A DNA stretch of 33,604 nt from Pseudomonadota bacterium (GTDB taxonomy: Bacteria > Pseudomonadota > Alphaproteobacteria > Acetobacterales > Acetobacteraceae), in assembly GCA_021818505.1 (NCBI GenBank), contig JAKADX010000043.1:1-33604 (forward strand), written 5' to 3'. Below are positions 23,176 through 31,925 of the stretch, piece after piece. The stretch's first letter is position 1. Every line of letters starts with the position of its first letter. The notes beneath the pieces were generated by a model that did not search any database, was not told the origin of the DNA, and saw only the letters and a list, made by a program, of their open reading frames with translations. A program made the translations under genes and the position numbers.

Positions 23176-25209
23176 CTAGTGCGCAGTCGCCACGGCCCGG
23201 GCGAATACCGGCGGCACAGCGCGCAGGTCCTCGATCGGGATGTGGCAATGGATGATGTGGTCCGCTGTGGCTTCCCGCAGCGGCGGCGGCGTGTCGTCGC
23301 AGACGCGGCCGAGTTTGCGCGGGCAGCGCGTGGCGAAGCGGCAGCCCTGCGGCACGTTGAGCGGGCTCGGGATTTCGCCTTCGAGCCGGATGCGTGTGGT
23401 TTTCACGGTCGGATCGGGCACGGGTGCCGCAGACAGCAGCGCCTCCGTGTACGGGTGGTATGGTGGATCGAACAGGGCGGCAACCGGGCCGGCCTCCATC
23501 ACCTGGCCGAGATACATCACCACGACGTCGTCGGCGAGGTAGCGCACCAGTCCGAGATCGTGGCTGATGAACACGAGCGTGGTGCGGCTTTCCTGCTGGA
23601 TCCGTAGCAGCAGATTGATCACCGCCGCCCGTACCGACACGTCAAGCGCCGAGACCGGCTCGTCGGCGATCAGCAGTTCGGGGTTGCCGGCGAAGGCGCG
23701 GGCGATCGCGATGCGCTGTTTCTGCCCGCCCGACAACTGGCGCGGCAGGGCATGGCGCAGCGAGGCCGGCAGCCGCACCATTTCCAGCAGCGCGGCTACT
23801 TTCGCGTCCACCGTGCGGCGGTCGCGGGCAATGCCGAATTTGCGCAGGGACCGCGCCAGCGGCCAGCCCACCGGATGCGACGGGTTGAGCGTTCCTTCCG
23901 GTTGCTGGAACACCATCTGCACCGCCGCGACCAGTTTCGCCGCGCGTCGGCGCACCGGGCGGCGCGCGACATCCTCGCCCAGCACGACCAGGCTGCCGCT
24001 GCTGGCCGCGTCAAGGCCGGCGAGCACTTTCGCGAACGTCGATTTGCCGGAGCCCGATTCGCCCACGATCGCCAGCACGCGACCCCGCTGCGCCGCCAGG
24101 GTCAGATGGTCATTGGCGATGAGCTTGCGCCGGCCGACGGAAAAGACGCGCGTGAGGTCGTGCGCCTCCATCACGGTCGCACCCACGTCGGTCGGGGCAT
24201 TGGCGAGCGCCGGCGGCGCTGCCGGCGGCATCGCCGGCAGCTCCGCCCAGCGGACGCAGCGAACCACATGGGCCGGCGCGGCACGCAGCAGCGGCACCAC
24301 GGAGGCATCGCATTTGCCCCGTTCGCCATGCGCGCAGCGCGACAAGAAGCCGCAGGTGGGTGGCGCACGGCCGGCGGCGGGCACGACGCCGGGAATCGGC
24401 ACCAGCGGCGCGGTGCGCTTATCGGCACCGGGGCGCGGCAGCGAGGCCAGCAGGCCGCGCGTGTACGGATGGCGGGGCAGCGCGAACAACGCCTCCGCCG
24501 ACGCTTCCTCGACCAGCTTGCCCGCGTACATCACGCCGATCCGCTCGCAGACCTGCGCGATCACGCCGAGATTGTGCGAAATATAGAACAGCGCCGTGCC
24601 GTATTTCGCGCGCAGCTCATTCAGCAGATCGAGCACCGCCGCCTCAACCGTGACATCGAGGCCGGTGGTGGGCTCATCGAGCAGCAGCAGGGCGGGATTC
24701 GCCAGCAGTGCCATGGCGATCACCACGCGCTGCTTCTGTCCGCCGGAGAGCTGGTGCGGATAGCGACGCATGACGCTGTCGGGGTCTGGCAGATGCACAT
24801 CGGCAAGCACGCGCACCGCACGCAGGCGCGCGTCTGCGGCCGTCGCCTCTCCATGCGCCATTGGCACCTCGATCAGCTGCTGGCCGATGGTCATGGACGG
24901 GTTGAGCGCGGTCGCCGGCTCCTGATAGACGATCGCCATGCGCGCGCCGCGGATGCGCCGCAGTTCCTCGCGGCCTGCCCGGACGAGGTTGCGCCCCTCG
25001 AACAGGATTTCGCCTTTGGTGACGGCGCCGTTGCGCCCCATATAGCCCATGATGGCAAGGATCAGCGTCGATTTGCCACATCCGGACTCGCCGACCAGCC
25101 CGAAGCTTTCGCCCGGCGCGATGTCGAGCGAGAAGTCCTGCACCGCGGCGACGGTGCCGCGGGAGGTGGTGTATTCGACGCGCAGGTCGCGGATTTCCAG
25201 CAGCGACAT
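23176..25209 (-). CDS. Fused dipeptide/oligopeptide ABC ATPase (DppD-DppF type)
   Basis: This single 677-residue polypeptide holds two complete ATPase domains. The first has Walker A GESGCGKST (40-48), LSGGQKQRVVIA and LLLLDEPTTGLD. The second, from about residue 340, has GESGSGKST, LSGGQKQRIAIA and LLIADEPVSALD. Each half ends in the cysteine-containing extension typical of peptide transporters (CGFLSRCAHGERGKC near 290-310, and CRFATRCPRKLGRVC near 630). The fusion replaces the usual DppD/DppF heterodimer and resembles GsiA/YejF-like proteins. The ATG is three bases behind the permease stop. It is the last gene of the transporter operon. Confidence 0.95.
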   Translation of the reverse strand: MSLLEIRDLRVEYTTSRGTVAAVQDFSLDIAPGESFGLVGESGCGKSTLILAIMGYMGRNGAVTKGEILFEGRNLVRAGREELRRIRGARMAIVYQEPATALNPSMTIGQQLIEVPMAHGEATAADARLRAVRVLADVHLPDPDSVMRRYPHQLSGGQKQRVVIAMALLANPALLLLDEPTTGLDVTVEAAVLDLLNELRAKYGTALFYISHNLGVIAQVCERIGVMYAGKLVEEASAEALFALPRHPYTRGLLASLPRPGADKRTAPLVPIPGVVPAAGRAPPTCGFLSRCAHGERGKCDASVVPLLRAAPAHVVRCVRWAELPAMPPAAPPALANAPTDVGATVMEAHDLTRVFSVGRRKLIANDHLTLAAQRGRVLAIVGESGSGKSTFAKVLAGLDAASSGSLVVLGEDVARRPVRRRAAKLVAAVQMVFQQPEGTLNPSHPVGWPLARSLRKFGIARDRRTVDAKVAALLEMVRLPASLRHALPRQLSGGQKQRIAIARAFAGNPELLIADEPVSALDVSVRAAVINLLLRIQQESRTTLVFISHDLGLVRYLADDVVVMYLGQVMEAGPVAALFDPPYHPYTEALLSAAPVPDPTVKTTRIRLEGEIPSPLNVPQGCRFATRCPRKLGRVCDDTPPPLREATADHIIHCHIPIEDLRAVPPVFARAVATAH

Positions 25210-25212
25210 GCG

Positions 25213-26091
25213 TCAGTCCGCCTGCGAAAGTTCGGTCAACCCGTCGGCCAGCAGATTGAAGCCGAGGATCAGGCTGACCAGCGCGATGGTCGGATACAGC
25301 GCCATGTGCGGAAACACCGTGATCATCGACGTGGCCTGCTTGATCATCCCGCCCCAGTCGGGATTGGGCGGCGGCAGGCCGAGGCCGAGAAAGCCGAGAG
25401 TGCCGATGGTGATGGTGGTGTAGCCCAGGCGCAGGCAGAAATCCGTGATCAACGGGCCGCGACAGTTTGGCAGCAGTTCGACCAGCATCACGAACACGTC
25501 GCTCTCACGCCGCAGATAGGCGGCGGCCACGAATTCCTGGTGCATCAGCGACATCACCAGCCCGCGCACGATGCGCGAGATTCCGGGCGCGGAGGCCGCG
25601 ACGACAGCGACGATGATGTTCGCTACCGACGGTCCGATATTGGCGATCAGGATGACGTAGAGCACGATGACCGGAAATGACAGGATGACGTCGGAGGCGC
25701 GGCTGATCGCCGCGTCCACCCAGCCACCGTAGTACCCCGCCAGCAATCCCATGGCCGCGCCGACGACATAGGCGGCGAGCACCGCGACGGGTGCCACCGC
25801 AAGCACCGTGCGGGCACCCCAGACGATGCGCGAGAGCATGTCGCGGCCGAGCGGATCGACGCCGAGCCAGTGACTGGCACTGCTTCCGGGATGCGCCATC
25901 GCCAGATAGTCCTGGGCGTCGGGCGGCTTCAGCGGTAGCACCGGTGCGAGCAACGCGGGAATCACCCAGATCAGCACCAGGCCGAGCCCGAACATGGCCA
26001 CTTTTGAGTCCGGCAGACGGCGCAGCAGGTTCGGTGATGGACGGCCCGCAACCTCCAGCGCGCTGACGGGTTCGTTGCTGACGGCGGACAT
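25213..26091 (-). CDS. Dipeptide-type ABC permease (DppC-like)
   Basis: This 292-residue inner-membrane protein of the DppC/OppC type has an N-terminal cytoplasmic tail and first membrane segment (VAMFGLGLVLIWVIPALLAPVL), the loop HWLGVDPLGRDMLSRIVWGAR characteristic of this subunit, several further helices, and an EAA-like segment ending ELLPNCRGPLITDF. The start ATG 26091 is chosen because it overlaps the DppB stop (26091-26093) by one base, and because the family starts there; a longer frame upstream is antisense-free noise from another reading frame of dppB. It forms the channel with the DppB-like partner. Confidence 0.93.
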   Translation of the reverse strand: MSAVSNEPVSALEVAGRPSPNLLRRLPDSKVAMFGLGLVLIWVIPALLAPVLPLKPPDAQDYLAMAHPGSSASHWLGVDPLGRDMLSRIVWGARTVLAVAPVAVLAAYVVGAAMGLLAGYYGGWVDAAISRASDVILSFPVIVLYVILIANIGPSVANIIVAVVAASAPGISRIVRGLVMSLMHQEFVAAAYLRRESDVFVMLVELLPNCRGPLITDFCLRLGYTTITIGTLGFLGLGLPPPNPDWGGMIKQATSMITVFPHMALYPTIALVSLILGFNLLADGLTELSQAD

Positions 26092-27101
26092 CAGCGGCGC
26101 GCCTGCGGATCGAGCAGCCGGTAGCCCACGTCGCTCAACAGCTGCGTCGCCGTGGCAACGAACAGCGCCACCAGCGTTGCCGCCTCGATCAGGCTGACAT
26201 CGCCGAACAACGAGGCTTCCAGCAGCATACGGCCGAAGCCGGGATAGGCGAATACCAGTTCGGTAACGACCACGCCGCTGATCAGCCAGTTGATCTGCAG
26301 CAGCAATACCGTGAATGGCGCGATCATCGCGTTGCGCAGCGCGTGCCGCAGGATCACCTGGCGGCGCGGCAGCCCCTTCAGCACGGCGGTGCGCACATAG
26401 GGCTTCTGCATCACCTCGGCCATCGAGGTGCGCACCATGCGCGCGACATAGCCGGAGTCGTAGATCGCCAGAACGGCGACCGGCAGCACAAGCTGGGAGG
26501 CTGTCGACCATCCGGTGTTGCCGACCATCGGACTTGTCCCCGGCAGCCAACCAAGCGCGACGACGAACACAGCAACCAGCAGCACGCCGAGCGCGAATTC
26601 CGGGATCGACGTCATGACGATGGAGAGTGTGCTGAGACTTCGGTCGAGCACGCTGCCAGCCCGCATCCCCGCCAGCACGCCGAGAATGAGCGAGAGCGGG
26701 ACGATCACGGCGAAGGCGAGCCCGGCAAGAAGCGCGGTCTTGCCGAGTCGGTCCCACAGCACGTCATTGACCGGCGCCTTGAACAGCGTCGAGTAGCCGA
26801 AATTGCCAAAATACTGCTTCCCGCGCGGATCCTTGAAATCCAGCCCGAGCGCCGGATCCTGCAGCGGATCGGCCTGCAGCCCAGTCAGCACGCCGACCCA
26901 GCGTACATAGCGCACCAGCAGCGGGTCGTTCAGGTGCAGCTTCTTGTAGAGGAGATCGACCTGCTCCTGCAGCGCGAAGGCACCGAGCGTCTTGCGCGCG
27001 ACGTTGCCGGGCGAGAACTCGCACACCACGAACACGAGGAACGAGGCAACGATCAACGTCGCCAGCATCTCCAGACTGCGTCTGAGGATATAGCGGGTCA
27101 T
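26091..27101 (-). CDS. Dipeptide-type ABC permease (DppB-like)
   Basis: This 336-residue inner-membrane protein begins MTRYILRRSLEMLATLIVASFLVFVV, the standard N-terminal segment of DppB/OppB. It continues with PLLVRYVRWVGVL, a periplasmic loop, and helices around LLAGLAFAVIVPLSLILGVLAG and FALGVLLVAVFVVALGWLPG. The EAA motif is VILRHALRNAMIAP. The periplasmic loop includes a short extra segment around DPLQDPALGLDFKDPRGKQYFGNFG, seen in some subgroups. It is separated from the binding-protein gene upstream by 79 bases that contain a strong hairpin. Confidence 0.94.
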   Translation of the reverse strand: MTRYILRRSLEMLATLIVASFLVFVVCEFSPGNVARKTLGAFALQEQVDLLYKKLHLNDPLLVRYVRWVGVLTGLQADPLQDPALGLDFKDPRGKQYFGNFGYSTLFKAPVNDVLWDRLGKTALLAGLAFAVIVPLSLILGVLAGMRAGSVLDRSLSTLSIVMTSIPEFALGVLLVAVFVVALGWLPGTSPMVGNTGWSTASQLVLPVAVLAIYDSGYVARMVRTSMAEVMQKPYVRTAVLKGLPRRQVILRHALRNAMIAPFTVLLLQINWLISGVVVTELVFAYPGFGRMLLEASLFGDVSLIEAATLVALFVATATQLLSDVGYRLLDPQARR

Positions 27102-27120
27102 CCGATGAGTTCATGCGCAT

Positions 27121-27162
27121 CCGCACCCCTCCCCGTGCGGCAGGGACCAAGGGAGGGGGCGG
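27121..27162. repeat. Strong GC hairpin between binding-protein and permease genes
   Basis: CCGCACCCCTCCC (27121-27133) can pair with GGGAGGGGGCGG (27151-27162) with one bulge on each side, around a 17-base loop; an alternative inner stem CCGCAC/GTGCGG also exists. The position, just after the binding-protein stop and before dppB, fits an mRNA-stabilising or attenuating element that keeps the binding protein more abundant than the permeases. There is no T-run on the minus strand, so a simple intrinsic terminator is unlikely. It may also be one copy of a dispersed palindromic repeat. Confidence 0.6.
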
Positions 27163-27180
27163 CGCGCATTGTAAGGCCCG

Positions 27181-28839
27181 CTACGCCTTCTCCAGCGCCA
27201 GCTTGCTGCCGAAGAAGTAGTTCGACGGGTGGATGGAAGCACCGAGCACGACTTTGTCGTAGAAGGTGAAGTTGTTGCGGAACAGGGGCTGCGCGATCGG
27301 CCCGTCCTCGTGCATGATCTCCTCAAGCTGGCCCAGCAGATCGCGCCGCTGGGCCATGTCCAGCGTGCCTTCGGCCCTGGTCAGGATCTCGTCGAATTTC
27401 GGATTGCTGTAGCTGCTCTCGTTCCACGGTACGCCGGAGCGGTACGCGAGGCCCATAACCATCATCGCGAGCGGGCGATGGTACCAGATGGTCGATCCGA
27501 ACGGCACCTTGGTCCACACGTCCCAGTACTGAGCGCCGGGCATGACGTTCAACTTCACGCGGATGCCGACTTTCTTCCACTGCTCGGCAGCGGCCTGCGC
27601 CTGCGCGACGCCCCAGGGCAGATCGTTGGGCACATAGAGCGTCACGTCGATGCCGTTCGGGTGCCCCGCTTCCGCCAGCAGTTTCTTCGCCTCGTCGGGA
27701 TGGTAGCCCATAGGCGTGATCGGCTTGGTGTCCGGTTGGGCCGGCGAGCAGTGCGTGTGATCGCCGGCGATGCCGATGCCGCGTAACGCCACTTCGAGAA
27801 TCGGTTGCGGGTCCAGAGCCAGTTTCATGGCGCGGCGCACGCGCGCGTCGTCGAACGGCTTTTCCGTCTCCTTGAAGCGCATGACGATCGTCTCGGCGCT
27901 GCGCACCTGGTAGAGCTTGAGATGCGGCATGGCCTTCAGCGCGTCGTACTGCACGGGGTCGGCGAAGATCAGCCCGTGAAGCTGGCGCGAGGCGAGCGCC
28001 GCGATGGCGGCGGCAGGATCGTCGCCGGTGTCCACCTGCTCGATACTGTCGAGATAGGCCGGCTGGCCCCAGTACGACTTCACCTTGCGCAGCACAGCAA
28101 TCTTCCCGGTGTCGGCCTGCACCAGCTCGAACGGGCCGGTGCCCTGTGAGCCGGGCTGAAAGATGCCCTTCTCGTCCGGGTACATCATCGCCGCTGGATA
28201 GTGGAACAGGTGCTCGGGCACGGAGACCTGCGGCTCCTTGCAGTTCAGCCGCACCGTGTGGTCGTCCACTTTCTCGATGGCGTTGGCGTCCCACAGCACC
28301 GTGGTGGTCTTGCCGTCGGTGCCTTTGACTTCCTTGAGCAGATAGCCCTTGACGAGCCCGACGAAGGACGAGCCGACGGCGGCGTCAGTGAGCTGCTTGA
28401 GGTTCCAGACCACGTCGTCGGCGGTGAAGTCGTGGCCGTTGCGCCACTTCACGCCCTTGCGGATGTTCAGTGTCCAGGTCTTCAGATCCGGGCTGACCGA
28501 CCATCCCTCCGCCAGGTACGGATGGGTGATATTGTCGGCATCGGTGAAGGTCAGGTACTCGACCACCTGCCGGGATACGTTGCTGTCATAGCCGCCCCAG
28601 GAATAGGTGTGCGGGGTCTTCAAATCCTTGACGCGCGTGCCCACGCGCAACGTGCCGCCCATCGGCATGCTCGCCGCGCGCGCGCGCGACACAGGCGCCA
28701 GCCCGGCCATCTTCATGGCGGCCGGCGCGGTAATGCCAAGCAGGGTCGCGAAGCGCGCGAAGTCGCGGCGGTTCATCCTGCCGTCGGCAAGCTGCGTCCG
28801 CAGCTTGTCCAGATGCGGCATCTTGCTTTCATCCGACAT
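27181..28839 (-). CDS. Peptide/solute-binding protein of ABC transporter (SBP_bac_5), Tat-exported
   Basis: This 552-residue periplasmic protein has a twin-arginine signal set back from the start: MNRRDFARFATLLGITAPAAM at residues 22-42, cleaved probably after SRARA (about 55). The mature protein shows the family 5 pattern: GGTLRVGTRVKDL, WTLNIRKGVKWRNGHDFTADDVVW, GTGPFELVQAD, and RVRRAMKLALDPQPIL. GAGGGGAG precedes ATG 28839 at good distance. The family binds di- and oligopeptides, nickel, glutathione or other solutes; the neighbouring M19 dipeptidase supports a dipeptide-like ligand. It is the first gene of the transporter set, 137 bases behind the aldo/keto reductase. Confidence 0.93.
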   Translation of the reverse strand: MSDESKMPHLDKLRTQLADGRMNRRDFARFATLLGITAPAAMKMAGLAPVSRARAASMPMGGTLRVGTRVKDLKTPHTYSWGGYDSNVSRQVVEYLTFTDADNITHPYLAEGWSVSPDLKTWTLNIRKGVKWRNGHDFTADDVVWNLKQLTDAAVGSSFVGLVKGYLLKEVKGTDGKTTTVLWDANAIEKVDDHTVRLNCKEPQVSVPEHLFHYPAAMMYPDEKGIFQPGSQGTGPFELVQADTGKIAVLRKVKSYWGQPAYLDSIEQVDTGDDPAAAIAALASRQLHGLIFADPVQYDALKAMPHLKLYQVRSAETIVMRFKETEKPFDDARVRRAMKLALDPQPILEVALRGIGIAGDHTHCSPAQPDTKPITPMGYHPDEAKKLLAEAGHPNGIDVTLYVPNDLPWGVAQAQAAAEQWKKVGIRVKLNVMPGAQYWDVWTKVPFGSTIWYHRPLAMMVMGLAYRSGVPWNESSYSNPKFDEILTRAEGTLDMAQRRDLLGQLEEIMHEDGPIAQPLFRNNFTFYDKVVLGASIHPSNYFFGSKLALEKA

Positions 28840-28976
28840 CCGATGACTCCCCTCTTGATGCGCCGCCTTTTCGCAAGTGCGGTATCACAGTTGCGCGGCA
28901 AGCGTGACGCCGTGGCATCCGGCTTGCGTCCCATCACCTTCGCGGCGTTGGCCGCAGGTCGTCAAGATGCCGCGGG

Positions 28977-29813
28977 CTAAAGCATCGCCAGCGGCTGCGC
29001 CCGCACCGGCGGCGGGAAGGCGCGATCGATCGCCGCACGGTCCGCATCGGTGAGTCGGAGTGCGGCGGCGGCGGCGTTCGCGCGCACGTGTTCGGGATCA
29101 CTGGACTTCGGGATCGAAATGACGAGCGGGTGCCTGAGGCTCCACGCGATCGCCACCTGCGCGGGCGTTGCATGGTGGCGGCGTGCCACCTGCGCCAGTG
29201 CCGGCGAGCGCAGCAGCGCGCCACCCTGGCCGACCGGGGAGTAAGCCATCACCGGAATGCCATGTGCCTCGCACCACGGCAGCAGGTCGAACTCGATGCC
29301 GCGGGCGGTCGGATTGTAGAGCACCTGATCGGTGGCGCAGCCTTTCCCGCCAGGCAGGGCGGCCAGCTCGCCCATCTCGGCGGCATCGAGGTTGGAGACG
29401 CCCCAGGCGACAATTTTGCCTGCCGCGCGCAGCGCCTCCATGCCGGCGACCGTGTCGGCGAGCGGCACGCTGCCGCGCCAGTGCAGCAGATAGAGGTCGA
29501 TCCGCTCGGTGCGCAGCCGACGCAGGCTGCGCTCGCACGCGGCAGCGAGTCGCTTGCCACCAGCGTTTTGCGGCAAAGCCTTGCTGACCACGAAGGCATC
29601 ATCACGGCGGCCGGTGATGGCCTCGGCCACCACCTCCTCGGCGGCGCCGTCGGCGTACATCTCGGCGGTGTCGATCAGCGTCATGCCCAGATCGAGGCCG
29701 AGCCGCAGCGCATCGGCCTCGGCCCTGCGGCTCGCGCGGCTCTCCCCCATGTGCCAGGTCCCCTGGCCCAGCGCGGGCACCGTACGACCGTCGGGGAAGG
29801 TAACGCTGCGCAT
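28977..29813 (-). CDS. Aldo/keto reductase
   Basis: This 278-residue NADPH-dependent oxidoreductase has a TIM barrel with the catalytic tetrad D48 and Y53 (IDTAEMYADG), K78 (VVSKALP) and H111 (YLLHWRG). The cofactor segment is VISIPKSSDPEHV. It is close to the DkgA/YdbC-like branch; the substrate cannot be told from the sequence. GGGAGGAG lies four bases before the ATG. The M19 dipeptidase gene ends 12 bases upstream, so the two are co-transcribed. With the short-chain dehydrogenase further upstream it may process a product of peptide breakdown. Confidence 0.92.
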   Translation of the reverse strand: MRSVTFPDGRTVPALGQGTWHMGESRASRRAEADALRLGLDLGMTLIDTAEMYADGAAEEVVAEAITGRRDDAFVVSKALPQNAGGKRLAAACERSLRRLRTERIDLYLLHWRGSVPLADTVAGMEALRAAGKIVAWGVSNLDAAEMGELAALPGGKGCATDQVLYNPTARGIEFDLLPWCEAHGIPVMAYSPVGQGGALLRSPALAQVARRHHATPAQVAIAWSLRHPLVISIPKSSDPEHVRANAAAAALRLTDADRAAIDRAFPPPVRAQPLAML

Positions 29814-29825
29814 CGGCTCCTCCCG

Positions 29826-30827
29826 TTAGTCCGCGGCCTGCTCGGCCCTACGCAGCACGCGCAGGAAGTTGCCGCCCCACAGGGCAGCGATGGCGTCGCG
29901 GTCGTAACCGCGGCGGACCAGCTCGGCGGTGACGCCAGGGCTTTCCGAGGCATCGCGCCAGCCGGTCAGGCCGCCACCACCGTCGAAATCCGACGAGATG
30001 CCGACATGCGCGATGCCGATTCGCTGCACCGCGTGATCGACGTGATCGGCGAAGTCCGCGCAGGTGACGGTATCGCTCTTTCCGCCGGGCCGCACGAACG
30101 CCGGCAGGGCGGTGATCTGCACCACGCCGCCGACATCGCGCAGCACATCGAGTTGCGCATCATCCAGGTTGCGCGGGTGGTCGGCGACGGCCCGCACGCA
30201 GGAATGCGAGGCGACGATCGGCGTGCGCGAGGCCTCGGCGGCTGCGAGCATGGTGCTGCGGGCCGCGTGCGACACATCCACGAGCAGGCCGAGCCGGTTC
30301 ATCTCAGCGATCGCCGTGCGTCCGAAGGCGGAGAGGCCGCCGTGTTCCTCCGCGGCGTCGCCAAGCTCCGGCCGCGGGACGGCCGAGTCAGCGAGATCGT
30401 TGTGGCCGTTATGGGTGAGCGTGATGTAGCGGGCGCCGCGCGCGGCCAGCGCGCGCAGGCGCCCGAAGTCGGTGCCGAAGGCGTAGCCGTTCTCTATGAC
30501 CGGCACGATCGCGGTGGCGTGATCCTGCCAGGCCTGCTCCACGGCGTCGGCGGTGCGGCATAGCCGTGCCTGGCCGGTCGCCATGGCAACGATGGCGTCG
30601 AGCATAGCCATGGCGCGGTCGAAGGCGGCCTGGTGCCCCTCATGGGTGCGGCGCCCCTGCGGTACGTAGGCCGCGAAGCAGCCGGCGGCGAGGTGGCCGC
30701 GGCGCATTTTGGGCAAATCCACCCGGCGGTCGGTTTCCGCGGCGAAGGGCGGGCCGTCCGGCCAAGGGATGTCAATATGGCTGTCGAGGGTGAGCAGGCT
30801 GCGATGCAGGATGAGCGGATCGATCAT
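29826..30827 (-). CDS. Membrane-dipeptidase-family (M19) zinc dipeptidase
   Basis: This 333-residue renal-dipeptidase-type enzyme has zinc ligands H17 and D19 (LDSHIDIPW), bridging E112 (VIENGYAFG), H187 (VDVSHAA) and H208 (VASHSC), and the late motif GISSDFDGGGGL. Bacterial members hydrolyse dipeptides, including D-amino-acid-containing and dehydro forms. No signal peptide is seen, so it should be cytoplasmic and act on imported peptides, in keeping with the ABC transporter downstream. The start is put at ATG 30827, where the family begins; a longer frame to 31031 overlaps the short-chain dehydrogenase gene and is rejected. A purine-rich GGGGAG touches the ATG, so the precise start may be slightly different. 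Confidence 0.9.
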   Translation of the reverse strand: MIDPLILHRSLLTLDSHIDIPWPDGPPFAAETDRRVDLPKMRRGHLAAGCFAAYVPQGRRTHEGHQAAFDRAMAMLDAIVAMATGQARLCRTADAVEQAWQDHATAIVPVIENGYAFGTDFGRLRALAARGARYITLTHNGHNDLADSAVPRPELGDAAEEHGGLSAFGRTAIAEMNRLGLLVDVSHAARSTMLAAAEASRTPIVASHSCVRAVADHPRNLDDAQLDVLRDVGGVVQITALPAFVRPGGKSDTVTCADFADHVDHAVQRIGIAHVGISSDFDGGGGLTGWRDASESPGVTAELVRRGYDRDAIAALWGGNFLRVLRRAEQAAD

Positions 30828-30882
30828 CTCCCCACGGTCCAGGGCCGGAGGCGGTGCGTCAAGCCCATCAGGTACGATCCGC

Positions 30883-31653
30883 TCAGGCCTGCACGCTGTA
30901 GCCGCCGTCCACTGGGATCGCCGTTCCGGTGACGAAATCGGAGGCGTGGCTGGCCAGGAACACGGCAATGCCCGCGAGGTCCTGCGGCGCACCCCAGCGC
31001 CCCGCCGGCGTGCGCGCCAGCACCCGGTCATGAAGTCCTGGCAGGTCCTGGCGCGCCTGCCGGGTCAGGTCGGTGTCGATCCAGCCGGGCAGCACCGCGT
31101 TCACCTGGATGTTGTGCGGCGCCCAGGCGGTGGCGAGTGCGCGGGCAAGCTGCACGATCCCGCCCTTGCTGGCCGAGTAGGGCGCGGCGAAGGAGGCGCC
31201 GAAGATCGAGGTCATCGAGCCGATCGCGATCACCTTGCCACCCTGCTGGCGAAGGAACGCCGGATGTGCCGCCTGCGCGCCGTAGAAGGCCGAGGACAAG
31301 TTGGCCGTCAGCACGGCGGTCCATTCCTCGGGCGCGTAGGTCTCCGGCGGCTTGCGGAGGTTCACGCCGGCATTGGCGATCAGGATGTCAACGCGGCCGA
31401 AGCGTTCCTCCGCGATGGCGACATAGCGGCGGCATTCCGCCGGGTCGGAGGCGTCGGCGACGAGGCTGGATGCCGACGCGCCGAGCGCGCGCAGCCGCGC
31501 CTCCGCGGCCTCGTTCTTGGCGGCGTTACGCCCCACCACAAGGATGCTCGCCCCTGCCCCGGCGAGCCCCTCAGCCATGCCGAGGCCGATGCCGCCATTG
31601 CCGCCGGTCACGATGGCCACTCGGCCGCTCAGATCGAACAACGCGCTTGCCAC
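30883..31653 (-). CDS. Short-chain dehydrogenase/reductase (SDR)
   Basis: This 256-residue classical SDR has the cofactor loop TGGNGGIG (16-23), NAG (94-96), N118, and the catalytic triad S146, Y159, K163 (YSASKGG), followed by NAVLPGWIDTDL and the C-terminal VTGTAIPVDGGYS. It resembles 2-deoxy-gluconate/glucose dehydrogenase-like members, but the substrate is open. The start codon is GTG at 31653, with AAGGGACGG upstream. It ends 55 bases before the M19 gene and appears to be the first intact gene of the SDR-M19-AKR-ABC operon. Confidence 0.93.
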   Translation of the reverse strand: MASALFDLSGRVAIVTGGNGGIGLGMAEGLAGAGASILVVGRNAAKNEAAEARLRALGASASSLVADASDPAECRRYVAIAEERFGRVDILIANAGVNLRKPPETYAPEEWTAVLTANLSSAFYGAQAAHPAFLRQQGGKVIAIGSMTSIFGASFAAPYSASKGGIVQLARALATAWAPHNIQVNAVLPGWIDTDLTRQARQDLPGLHDRVLARTPAGRWGAPQDLAGIAVFLASHASDFVTGTAIPVDGGYSVQA

Positions 31654-31736
31654 CGGCCCGTCCCTTCTGCTCCGTCCGGTAGCACGATAGCGGAGGCGCG
31701 CGGCGATGCCAGTCCCGGCAGACCCGCCGTCGCGGA

Positions 31737-31925
31737 TCAGGGACGCGGACTGTTCAGCAGGCGGCGCGCGTAGGGGTGGCGCCGCACGGTGAAGAAGGGC
31801 CGCGTGTCACTGACTTCGAACAGCCGGCCACCCAGCACCACCCCGATCTTGGGGCAGTGCTTCGCGGCGATGCCAAGATCGGCAGTGATAATGGGCTGGG
31901 CCGCGCCGGCGTCGCGCGCCAGATT
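31737..31925 (-). pseudogene. 3' remnant of a peptide ABC ATPase gene, cut by IS
   Basis: The last 62 codons of an Opp/Dpp-type ATPase can be read on the minus strand: PIITADLGIAAKHCPKIGVV, then LGGRLFEVSDTRPFF and RRHPYARRLLNSP before a TGA at 31737-31739. This is the standard C-terminal region (compare THDLG..A..CDR..VMYGGR...PRHPYTR.LL). The switch His of THDLG is Ala here, a further sign of decay. The frame starts exactly where the IS element ends. The rest of the gene is not found on the other side of the IS. Confidence 0.8.

Noticed and set aside
23752-25680. 642-codon plus-strand open frame opposite the ABC ATPase and permease
   Set aside because: It spans two well-supported opposite-strand genes and lacks recognisable domains.
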